Shown here piece by piece: positions 54,434 to 64,000 of a stretch of 64,000 bases of DNA. The position numbers and the translations under genes were made by a program. The notes beneath the pieces are model-generated. The model was not told the DNA's origin, ran no database searches, and was given only the letters and a program-made list of their open reading frames with translations. Source of the DNA: Xylona heveae TC161 (Eukaryota > Ascomycota > Xylonomycetes > Xylonales > Xylonaceae); contig NW_017264195.1 of NCBI RefSeq assembly GCF_001619985.1, forward strand, positions 868,001 to 932,000. The letters are read 5' to 3'. Position 1 is the first letter of the stretch; each line of letters starts with the position of its first letter.

Positions 54434-56868
54434 GATCTGATCTAGCTCGGTCCATTCGCATGTATTTGGATTTTCGGCGATGTAAAGGGCCAGCTAAAAG
54501 TGAGACCTGGGGGGGTTGCGCAAGGCCCGAGGAATGCGTCGTCGGTGACTGGTTGTCTTTGTTTGCCAGTAATATCCAGGCTGCACGTACAATAAAAAGT
54601 AAAAAGAAGACTATCGAAAGCTGATCCTGGAAGGAGACGGGAGATGGACGACTACTGCAAGATGTCTCGTGAGCGAATGGGCAGGGAGTAGCAACAAGGA
54701 GCAGAATAATAAGTCAAAAAGACGCAGAGTAGAGCTGCATGTAAACATACACTAACTTACTATAGGTACGTAAAAAGGGTCTTCGCGGGGTCAGGGGGGT
54801 TCGTTCCTTTGCGGACACATTAGTTCCCATTTGGAGTGGTTAACTATACCTGTTACAGACTAAGCGAGTGACTGTCTTTCCTTATTAGGGTAACGTGCGT
54901 CGATTGGCTTTGGGCTCTCATGAAGTCACAAAAGCCCCTCGTGGTCGGGGCTACACTAGTGTGAGGCCGACTAACCCTTTTCGGGCAGATTATTAGTTAT
55001 GAAGAGCGGTAAAGCGGGCCGAATAGGGGTAATTCGCACGGTCACAATAATAATGACGCTGACGGTATGGAACCACGGAAGATGATGACAATTACTGTCA
55101 GGCCCTGTTGTGGACTTTAATTTGAACAATAATTTAAACATATGATTAATGATATCATGGCCAATTGGTTGATCTGGCAACGAGACAAATTATCAGATGG
55201 GAGAGAAAGCCCGATTGGTATACAAGGAGGTAGGGAAGGTGTCTATCTGATGAGAAGAGAGTAGGGCAAGAAAAAAGAGAGGCGAAAAGGCACACAAGAA
55301 AGGATTAGACAAAAGACGTACAGAGTTACGGCACAGCAATAAATGATAAAAAGAGACTCGTAGCTCCATACAGTTAGTTATAATGATACCATAAGCGAGA
55401 CACGCATATGCAAAGGCACGCACATTCAACACACGGACGTGCCCCTGCACCTGCACCTGCACATGCGATGCTTTTCCCTACGCCACCCCAGTGCAGCCAT
55501 GAGAGCGGCCATTTTCACAACAGATGGTGATACAATGGCTGATTATGTGGCCCAATAACAACTGGAGCGAGCATCATTCCAGCATAACGGCCGGCTTCTA
55601 GTCCGCAACACGACATGGGGGAGAGCAAGTGCAGTCGCAGATGCCATGCATAGCGTACCAAACCAAAAGGGATCTCCACTACAACATTTCCACTTACTTG
55701 AGCCCAAAAAGAGACCGATGCAATTACCGGGCCCCGTCTTGTTCAAAGAAAACAGTCTCTGGTTGGGCTCTGCTGCTCGCGGCAAGTACCCAAATCGTTC
55801 TTCGGGAGAAAGGCTGATCACATCGACCCCTGACCCACGACATCCTACTACGTGCTGGACACTGTGTCATCCTTTTGATTGGACTTCTCTTACAAGGGCC
55901 TGCATAAGAAGATCAAAGATTGTCTCCATGGCGGACTACCTTAGGTACTACGATTTGAATTACTCCCTGATCCATGTCGTTCGCTGACTGCACATGGCGC
56001 ATCGACCTCTCTTTGACCAAAGCCATTTGAATCAACACTCCGCCTTTTTGGCCCTTGTATGTCGGGCGTGGACGACAAAGAAGGGCAAGCGGTAAGTACA
56101 TTTGACGCGCCTCGGGAATGGACTGACCCGGTCAAAGCAGATCCCTCGAGGGACGACGGCCTGGTCCATTCTACCGGCCTGGTAAGATCATGATGCAGTC
56201 ATAATGCTCTAGCTTGTCAATGAAATGCAAAATGATTTGAGCTTTGTTCTCCTGGTCTTTGATTTATGTGCTCCCGATGGTTTGATTTGATCTGATGTTT
56301 TTGAAATGGCCGGTGCGTCTTGCTCGTTTTGTTCATTATCCCGATCGCAAGCTTTGGCCATTCAATTTGTTTCCAAGTTCGCAAATTGATCGTGGGGGGC
56401 GTGCCGCTTCTGGTCATGGTTCCTGCAGCGCTATCGACAACCTGCATCCTGATGCTTCACAACAATGCTCCGAGGTCCGTGGTGCAGCAGCGTCTCTAGT
56501 CCTGGCTTGAGCGCTCAAGTCTCTCAGCAAACCCTTGGCGCCTTCAAGCGCAAAACCTTGTCTGGGTTGAAAAGATCAATTTGGGATGATTAGCGGTGAA
56601 TGACAGCGGCGCCACCTCTTTATGATTACTGCATGTCGAGGTATGCCGTATTGCGACTATTTGAACCACGCTCGTTGCACAACTCTCTTGAGCTGCTGTC
56701 ATCACAACCATTCCTACCTGACGTCCGTCGCGCCATTCACATATCAACCTCCCTCATCCCCTCACCCCGATTGGATATTTTCTCTACCCATCAACATCGA
56801 CGTCTGCATCCTGCCTCCCGCATCTCGCCTCAGTTGCCGTGCGCATCTTAACTTCCTCTCATCCAATC
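54434..56868. other. Long divergent intergenic region
   Basis: 2.4 kb between the WD40 gene and the alpha/beta hydrolase. Open frames are short and without domains. Noted: a CCTGCA repeat at about 55445-55465, a TCCCTCGAGGGA palindrome at 56142-56153, and AGCCCCTCGTGGTCGGGGCT (20-bp inverted repeat with short loop) at about 54933-54953. No gene supported. Confidence 0.65.
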
Positions 56869-58805
56869 ATGTATGCAATTCTCCTGCTGCTATCCATACT
56901 TTGGTTAAACGATTCTGCCGTGGCCAAAGTATGCACAAACATTACCGTTCCAGTCTCAATCTCAGCCCGCAATGCGGTCTTCAACCTCTCTCCACTGCAG
57001 TCAAACCTTGATGCTGCCACCTTTACCAGAAATTATACCAGTATCAAGGCAAACTTTACGGAGACTACCCTCACTGGCTACGATACAATCCATGGTGATT
57101 TCAACATCAGCGCCAAATTCTGTCGGCCCGGTGTAACTGGCAGCACCTTCAACTCCAAGAATGGAACTGTTCAGCTTCTCACCCACGGAATTGGCTTTGA
57201 CAAAACGTATGTTCATCTTTCATTAGTTTTCATCAAACTTGGTCTTCATCTGTTTGCATGCTGTTACTCACAATTGGCCTTTCACAGCTACTGGGACCTT
57301 TCATACAACAACTACAACTACAGCTATACTGATGTAGCAGTTGACCAGTACGGCTTCTCTACTCTCAGCCATGACCGTCTCGGCGTCGGTAATTCCTCGC
57401 ATCCAGAGGACGCTCTCAACATTGTGCAGGCCTCGGCTGAGGTTGAAATACTGCTTGAGCTCACCAAGATGTTGCGAGAAGGAACGCTCCCCGGCATCAA
57501 CTCCGCTTTCTCCAAAGTTGTTCACATTGGTCACTCTTTCGGCTCTGTCCAATCCTATACCTTGGCCTCCAAGTACCCTGATATGACAAACGGATTGATT
57601 TTACAAGGTTTTTCCAACAATGGCTCTTGGTTCCCCGCCACCTTTGCCGCATGGAACTCTAAGCTTGCCCGATTCAACGAGCCGCTTCGATTCGGAAACA
57701 TTAGCGCTCCAGAGGTGCAAAAGCTGGCTAGCAAGCGGAAGACGGTCCAATTCGTGAATCACACAGAGAAAACTCTGGATGTCAGCCCCTACGAAATTGA
57801 GGAGATTATCGAGGGCACCAGCACCGCCAACCTTCTCGCTGGGATTGATTCTCGGCCTGCTATGGTGCCGCAGGATCTTCCTACAGGATACATGACTTGG
57901 GCGGACGCGAGTGCAAACCAGTACTCATTCCTTTACCCGGGGTATTTTGATCCTGGGCTTTTGCCTTTTGCTGAGGCGCACAAATTTCCCTACACGACGG
58001 GAGAGATTCTTACGATTCTCGGTGGTCCAGCCACGGCGCCTGAGTTTACTGGACCAGTTCAAATCATGACTGGAGGCAAGTCTTTATTTTTCTTTCTCCC
58101 TCTCCTTCTTTGTCTTCAAACAGCCACATACAATCTTCGTTCCGAACCTCTCAAACACGCGTTTCTTGTTCCTTTTTTCTTCCCCGGTGCTGGTATGTAG
58201 CGGCAATGCACGTCTCACAACTCGCATCAAATCTTTGATTCGATGGAGGTTTGGGGATTTGAGGCTTGATGTTCAATGTCCGAGGACGTCTGAAACATGG
58301 CATTTAAGACATTCCACTCAAGCCACATTATTATTCCGAGCGCCACTCCGAAAACATGCAGGATCTACCCGATCATTTCCGCACATTGTCTCTCCTTTTC
58401 TCGCGGACGTCTCACACCCTCTCCGTCCCCTCAACCCCTTCAGGCCTTTTCGTGTTTCAAACTTTGGACTTCCTCTCCCAAAACTTCCCGAACCTATCAA
58501 AACTGTCACCCAGCAGTGTTATCTTATTCATTTACACTTGGTCTGCGCAGCCTACAGCAATTACTGACTTTCACCTTCTTTTAGAGCAAGACAACATCTT
58601 CTGCGGCGGCGACTGCTTTGCTACAGGCCAGCCGGATGTCTCGTCCATTCCCGCCACAGCGGACAGCGCATTCCCCAAAGCCAGCGCATTCGAGGCCTAC
58701 ATCCAGCCTAACACTGGCCATGCGGTTAATGTGCATTACAACTCGACTGCCGCTTTCCGCGTCATGCAAGACTTTTTAGTCAAGCATGGCCTCGGAGGCG
58801 CATAA
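56869..58805 (+). CDS. Secreted glycosylated alpha/beta hydrolase
   Basis: 448 residues; exons 56869-57206, 57288-58075, 58585-58805. A signal peptide (YAILLLLSILWLNDSAVA) opens the protein. The nucleophile elbow is GHSFG (VVHIGHSFGSVQ), a distal acidic residue is likely in EQDNIFCGGDC, and the catalytic His in NTGHAVNVHY. Over ten N-glycosylation sequons (NIT, NYT, NFT, NIS, NGT and others) support secretion. The second intron (58076-58584) starts with GC in the context G|GCAAGT and is 509 bp, several times longer than others here; it has a tactgac branch site. Frame and family sequence (MTG-EQDNIFCGGDC) require this splice. Substrate unknown; lipase, esterase or peptidase-like activity is possible. 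Confidence 0.88.
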
Positions 58806-59380
58806 GTATGCTACACAAGCACCGTCGGATCATCTCTCGACAGCTTCCGACTTCTGTAATCCTGCTAACATTTATTGATTTTCGCGGCGTATTTTTTTTC
58901 TTATCTCTCGGATCCCTGACAACTGATACCATTCTCGGTCGCTTTGTGTTTTTTTTTGTCTTATTATGTTTGTTCCATTCTAACCTTTGACTTTTCGCCA
59001 TATTTACCTTTCACCTTTCGACGTTCGATATCCAGGGCGATCTACTTCAACCTCCTGAACATTTTAAAAAATTAAATATGTTGAAAAAGAATCTTGTTAC
59101 ATAGCACTCGATTACATATCTTACGTCACATATTCAAGAAATATTTTAGAGTTGCATTTGCTTTTCCTCTCATTGATAAACGCACACAGCTACTTTTTCT
59201 ATAAGTATACCGTATTACCGGAACAGTACACAAGCGTGGTAAATATCTTACAATATGGCATTGATAGAGTACAAAATCATTTCGTACAGTACTACTACAA
59301 GACATCTCCAGCCAAGAGTAAATGGAAATAAAAACGCCCAATAGACGAGCCTCGACACAAATACATACACAGCTTGTCTT
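58806..59380. other. Convergent AT-rich 3' region
   Basis: 575 bp between the hydrolase and SAM37; T-rich and AT-rich, no gene. Confidence 0.6.
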
Positions 59381-61231
59381 TCATGGCCTGTCTGGCTGGA
59401 CGTGAACATCTACATCCACTCCGGGCGCGGGATGGTCCGTTGCGGCGACGCTGCCGTCCACTTGTCGCGAGGGATGCGGTCCGTGGTCGCCATCATCATC
59501 ACGCTCCACACCTGTTGATGACGAATGGGATGCGGAGTCTTCTGGATGACCACCGGCCCCAGCACCGCCACCCCCATGCAGCAAATCATCAGGAATATCA
59601 TAATTCATGAGTGCCGCCAAGGCGGCGCCCGCGTCGCCCATATTGTCTAATCGGGATTGCCCTTGGAGCGTAGCATAAGCGGTTTGGTCTTCGTCTGCGT
59701 CCTCGTCTTCGGGGCCTTCGTAGTATTCTTCGTCGTGCTCGTCGCCGTGGCCGAGCCAGGAAGAAGAAGAAGAAGAAGGAGAAGGAGAAGAGCCAGGGAG
59801 AATGACAATGCCGTGGTAAAGCATGTAGACGACAAAGGCCGAAACACCTGCCGCAACGGTAAGTGCCTGCGTAACGACCTCCCAGCGCGCGCGACGCATC
59901 ATGTTGTTGAAGAATTCGACTTCACTGGGATCAGCTGCCTCTTCGGCCGCAGCGGCGGCGCGGAGGCGGTTTGTCGCGCGGAATTGGCCGACAATGGGGA
60001 GGGAGTCGGCAATGTTGCTGAGAAGAAGGCTGCCGATGGAGAGAAGGCCGCCTTGAGAAGGGGCGACGAATGGAAGGGCGGTTGTGGAGGAGGGAGATGT
60101 GGGATCGGTAGGGGAGGAGGAAGAGTAAGATGGGGATGTGGTTCTTGATGCTGATGGTGGTGCAGCTTGGGAGTTTGAAGAAGGGACAGGTGAGGCTAAT
60201 GCATCGGATGGAGATACTGTTCTTGCGCCAAAGAACAGACGGCGTAGATTGTGCGTGTAGGCGGCGAGTCTGCCGAATTTGTTGCGCAGAGCGTCGGCAA
60301 GCCATGCGTGTGGAAGTTCAGCGTACAGTGCCAGAGAGAGATACGCGAGCGCGACGCAGTCGAGGCTCGTAGGGCCCTCGGACTCGTTTGTGAGGAGGAA
60401 TTTCTTCTTCCCGAGAAGCGTTTGGAGTGGCTCGAAGAATGCGGTCGTCAATGCGTCGAGCCGGAATCGGTTGGCGTAGTGGGGTTGTCGGAGCAGTCGT
60501 GTGACTGTTTCTTTGGGCTTGCGCAGGAGACTTGTTGGTATCTGCTGCTCAGTTTGGCCTGGGGTGCCCGCGGCGGTGCCAGATGCTTGAGAAGGATTGT
60601 TGGTCTCGTCTGCCGCCGTGTCCAGGTCAAGAGAGGAGAGGCCGAGGTGGGCTGTTCGTGCTTTTGCGGCCGCGCGGCGGCGTGGTGGGGTAATGTATTG
60701 TGTGGGCCACGGCAGGATGGAGCTGTAGGCTGATCGTGTCACGCCGGTGTAGTTTTCCGTTGAAACGTAGAGAGAGAGATCGACGAGCGGTTGACCGTTC
60801 GATTCGATAAAAGATGTGAATCTTTTTTGAGGAAAAGGTTAGTTCTGCCGAAGGGAGAAACGGAGTACGGATGTGGAGGCAAAGACTTACGCTGTGCAGT
60901 CCGCCTTTTGTTGCGCATCGAGCTTTCTGTCAAGATACCATTCGCCATTGCATTGTCGGAGGTAGTCGATTATGTTGCGAAAACCGCTGATGCATGTTGG
61001 TCCGTCTTTGAGGACGGGAAGTTCTCCTATGGGTAAGTCATTGTTAGTTACCATTTTGTGAGAAGATGGAACCATCTTACTCGTAGGACTTAATGATGGA
61101 TCACTGCTGGCTACGAGAACCCAATGATCCTTTGGCACAGCTTGTGTAAGGTATGCAATGGCCGCGAGGCATTGCGCATCAATTGATGGCAAGGAAAATG
61201 CCGGGCCCCAGATGTGAAGCTCTAAAGTCAT
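59381..61231 (-). CDS. sam37: SAM37/Tom37 metaxin-like subunit of the mitochondrial SAM complex
   Basis: Subunit of the outer-membrane sorting and assembly machinery that inserts beta-barrel proteins. 575 residues; exons 61231-61081, 61026-60891, 60821-59381. N-terminal thioredoxin-like Tom37 part: LELHIWGPAFSLPSIDAQCLAAIAYL, ELPVLKDG, GFRNIIDYLRQ, WYLDRKLDAQQKADCTAFTSFIE. The glutathione-S-transferase-C-like part follows, with TSLDCVALAYLSLALYAELPHAWLADAL, typical of metaxins. A Ser/Pro linker, then a likely membrane anchor VTQALTVAAGVSAFVVYMLY at about residue 425, and an acidic His/Asp-rich tail. It shares a 337-bp divergent promoter with the gene at 61569. Confidence 0.9.
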
Positions 61232-61568
61232 TTGGACTGTAGCTGGAGAATGTAGTTCTTTTTAGACAATTGCCATGGCAATCGAATTCAATTGAGAATT
61301 TGATAAAGGGAATTCAATGACGACAGGGTTATGTTTGGAGACAGAATGCGATGAAGAAGAAGACTCCTTGGTGTTGACCGAGCCAGAAAGTTTGGCGCTC
61401 AAGCTTCGCAGTGCAACAAACGCCGACTCTCCGATCCTCCGACTCCAAACTACGTAAGGCAGCTCTCGAAGCAGATCAACATAGATACAATTACTTCTCT
61501 GAACAGCGAACATATCTACAAACTCTGTTGCCAGAGTAAATTAGTATGTTGGATTAAGCACTACTGAA
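61232..61568. other. Short divergent promoter region with an 83-codon open frame
   Basis: 337 bp between SAM37 and the gene at 61569. A minus-strand ATG-started frame of 83 codons (61513-61262) fills most of it. I see no domain (DLLRELPYVVWSRRIGESAF, then a Ser run). It could be an upstream ORF in the SAM37 leader, a tiny gene or chance. Confidence 0.4.
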
Positions 61569-62515
61569 ATGGCACCTATCCGGCGGTATCTCCGCATCTC
61601 GCAGTACAGTGTCCTCGAATGTCGCATTTATCTCGATAATCCAGCGCTGGCGCATACATGGCTGCTCAACCCACGCGAACCCATGCTACCAAAGGTGATT
61701 GAAAGTATACGGCCGTATGTCTTGCCGAAATTAGACGAGGAAAAAGAAATGGCCAAGGGCAGCAAGAAGAAGAGAAAGGGAATCAAAGATGTAGTCGTTC
61801 AAGGTATAAGCTTCTCCACTCGTCAATACAAGGAGTATATTGCTAATGAGAGCCTTCCATAGATGAATTCGAAGTTTCCATGTTCCTAAAAGAGACACCG
61901 ACGCGCCATTCTCTCTTGACAAAGCATAAGACCTTCAAAGAAAATAAGGGCAAGCTTCGAAGCAACTCGAACAAGCTTACCGGGACAACCGATGCACCTA
62001 TTGAAGTGGCAGACGAGGAGGCTCCAACCTTGAGGCTCGAAGAAGACGATGATGAAGTTGCGATACAGGACATTCCAGATATCGCCGAAGGAAGGGAAGA
62101 CGGCTCCAGGGGGAGCGGACAGCAAACAGCGTCGGGCACACGCTCTTTGAGAAAGAGACGCCGAGAAGGGACAGACGAAGATCAAGGACTGTTCGTGTCC
62201 GACTCTGATGCATCAGAGGGCGATGACGAAGATGCTGAAAGACATACAAGCTCCTCTGCAAAGCGCCAAAAGTCATCAGGTCAGAGCGCATTTGCTGGCG
62301 GCCGTGGCGGTGACGACAAGAAGAAGCTCGGGTTTGAGACATCCTACGATGGATTCGCCCTGTACGGGTATATACTGTGTTTGGTCGTGCATCGACGAGG
62401 CGACAAGGCTGCCACGGGCAAGGCTACTGTTACAGAGCTGCCTAATTCCGGAAAAGCCTTGATGGAAGGATGGGTGGCTTCCACTCAAGTCGGTCACAAT
62501 GACGAAGGCGTTTGA
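61569..62515 (+). CDS. Acidic, probably nuclear protein, function unknown
   Basis: 295 residues; exons 61569-61803 and 61863-62515. The N-terminal ~110 residues look ordered: RRYLRISQYSVLECRIYLDN, LAHTWLLNPREPMLPKVIES, then (after the intron) DEFEVSMFLKETPTRHSLLTKH. A Lys-rich patch KGSKKKRKG, an acidic stretch (LRLEEDDDEVAIQDI), and basic LRKRRREG and AKRQKSSG patches that look like nuclear localisation signals follow. The C-terminal ~55 residues regain order: KKLGFETSYDGFALYGYILCL and LPNSGKALMEGWVAST. I recognise no named domain. Regularly spaced ordered ends around a disordered middle suggest a chromatin or replication accessory protein, but this is conjecture. Confidence 0.82.
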
Positions 62516-63580
62516 ATCATTCCACCCTTTGTCCGCCCTCCACACAGTGGGTAGTACTGCTGTCGCATGGCAGGTTACAATCGCAGCAGTCTACTAATTT
62601 ATGCTCTAACGACACAGTTGAGGCTGATACCTATCCTGTCGGGAGAATATTCCGATACTCCGCAGTCCTACTGCTTCTACCAGTTTGTGCACTTCCACGC
62701 CGTTTCCCGCTGCCATTCACATGATCGATGATCGCGAGAAGGCAAATAGCCTACAGGATGCTGGATAGAATCGCACCTCGTCAAGCTCATGCAAATGAGC
62801 AAACACGTGCCTTATCACAATTGTATGGCACTCTGTACTCTGTCCGTTTTATCAAACTTATCCCGGACATCCGCTCGACTATGTCGCGTCATCTGAGCCG
62901 CTTGCCCCTCGCCGGGGATCGTGTTCCGGGGTTTCCGTTTAGAAATCCAGCAAGCGATGCGCAGGTAGCCGCCAAGGCGGTGAACAATAGTTACTGTGTA
63001 CCTTACCTACCTACCTACCTGCCTTAGGTAATTACAGTACTACGCAGTATGACCTACACTTGACAGCAAGGCAATCATACTAAACTAGATCTCATACAAT
63101 TGCTGTCGTGTAATACTTTTTTGTGCAACTGCGTGGCTGGAAAGCAAGGACATGAGCGAAACATGAGCTTGACGCGTGGAGCGTGAAGCAAGCATGGCGT
63201 GTTGGAGCCTTGGAGCCTCATGAGCACCGGCCCTGATCCCTGATAGACCCCCTGACGGAGCCTTGTCGGAGCATTCAATGTCATGTAGCTACAGGACGCA
63301 GTTGGGTTAGAAATGCTTCTTTGTACTACTACGCCATACTGTTATCTGTCCCAGTCTCACTCCCTTATGGAATACAATCTCGTCAACAGGCACAGGTGCG
63401 TACTACGTACATACCTTAAGTAAGATACCTACCTGAGGCATTTGAGACACATTACTGTCTATCGATCCACCTGCATAAACAACGCATAAGACCAGGTCAC
63501 CAGCATATTCTCCTGCATTTACATTACTATTGGAGTATGCACTGTGCTATGTGCTATATGTGACTGCATGATATTAATTT

Positions 63581-63704
63581 GTCTGCCTGTTCGATTGTGT
63601 GGTCACTGTTCTGTAGGTCTGCCTGTCTGCCTGTTCGATTGTGTGGTCACTGGTCTGTATGTCTGCCTGTCTGCCTGTCCGTTTATCTGGTCACCGTTCT
63701 GTAT
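63581..63704 (+). repeat. Three-unit minisatellite (36-44 bp units)
   Basis: Units start with gtctgcctgt at 63581, 63617 and 63661. Units 2 and 3 carry an extra internal gtctgcct copy; unit 3 is the most diverged. Confidence 0.8.
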
Positions 63705-63807
63705 CCGCTCCCGCTCTCGCCGCTCCTTCCGCCGTATCCGCGAGTCCACCTTTTTTCGTCCCTTGCTGATCTGTCGTTGTACTATTAGTTATAGGTCAGC
63801 TATTATC

Positions 63808-63884
63808 ATATTATACTTCAGAATTGTCATATTGTCATATCATAGATGAGCCAGTGTCATATTATAGTTCAGAGTTGTCATATT
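63808..63884 (+). repeat. Tandem duplication of a TCATATTATA segment
   Basis: Two copies of about 30 bp (tcatattatacttcagaa and tcatattatagttcagag at their starts) separated by about 20 bp. Confidence 0.65.
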
Positions 63885-64000
63885 ACAGGCTGGTCAACAG
63901 TGTACTATTATCCCACTACGATAAGCGTGCTGTGCCGCTGTAGTGCTGTGCCGCTATGTTGTTGATATGCGTCCCTTGCATTAGTCTGTTTGTTGCGCAG

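Larger units (their letters stand above)
62516..64000. other. Non-coding right end with short tandem duplications
   Basis: 1.5 kb with no supported gene. A cctacctacctacctgcctt tract lies at about 63006-63025. Several short duplications occur after 63580 and are listed separately. Open frames at 62728 and 63544 show no domain. Confidence 0.6.

Noticed and set aside
54933-54953. AGCCCCTCGTGG-type hairpin as a possible tRNA or transposon end
   Set aside because: No cloverleaf can be drawn and no matching inverted copy was seen nearby.
63592-63640. TTCGATT words in the right-end minisatellite as a tRNA T-loop
   Set aside because: No acceptor or anticodon stems; the words are part of the tandem repeat.

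Overview
The window is nuclear DNA from a filamentous ascomycete (Pezizomycotina, most likely Eurotiomycetes). The evidence is dense gene packing, many 50-110 bp introns with GT..AG ends and a CTAAC-like branch point, Pezizomycotina-type proteins (BimC kinesin-5, NBS1, squalene synthase, PIG-M), and the ACTCCGTA/TACGGAGTA words common in Eurotiomycete intergenic DNA. I assigned 25 protein-coding genes and one intron-containing tRNA-Glu(CTC). I saw no LTR element, DNA transposon, secondary-metabolite cluster or CRISPR. All exon boundaries were read by hand from splice signals and frame continuity.

Layout. 0-5.6 kb: the 3' part is cut off for an SRS2-type UvrD helicase (-), then a ubiquitin protease with an array of tiny in-phase exons (-). 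6.8-10 kb: ER FKBP (+), a small mitochondrial-type protein (-), a cytochrome b5-like membrane protein (+). 10.4-14.6 kb: NBS1 (-) and a three-repeat RPEL protein (+). 15.2-21 kb: squalene synthase ERG9 (-), a glycine-rich membrane protein (-), a DnaJ/DnaJ-X protein (+). 22-29.2 kb: a disordered coiled-coil protein with FF(H/Y)AN repeats (-), DNA polymerase kappa (+), an F-box-like protein (+). 30.2-38 kb: tRNA-Glu, PIG-M/GPI14 (-), TRAX (+), mercaptopyruvate sulfurtransferase (-), APC11 (+), an unknown conserved-core protein (+). 38.8-49 kb: kinesin-5 BimC (-), a UPF0183/PHAF1 protein (+), mitochondrial isoleucyl-tRNA synthetase (+). 49-51.6 kb: gene-free, rich in minisatellites. 51.7-62.5 kb: WD40/coiled-coil protein (-), secreted alpha/beta hydrolase (+), SAM37/metaxin (-), an unknown acidic nuclear-type protein (+). 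62.5-64 kb: non-coding with short tandem duplications.

The content is mainly housekeeping. Genome maintenance and mitosis recur (SRS2, NBS1, pol kappa, kinesin-5, APC11), as do mitochondrial functions (SAM37, IleRS, sulfurtransferase) and ER/secretory functions (FKBP, PIG-M, ERG9). I did not find a convincing new multi-gene system. The better leads are single-gene features: a canonical PIP box in the SRS2 tail, matched TCACGTG boxes about 100 bp upstream of SRS2 and NBS1, the USP mini-exon array, a stop-free 60-bp intron in the ERG9 membrane anchor, a GC-AG intron of about 0.5 kb, an 18-nt microexon in TRAX, the FF(H/Y)AN repeat protein, and the minisatellite block at 49-51 kb.
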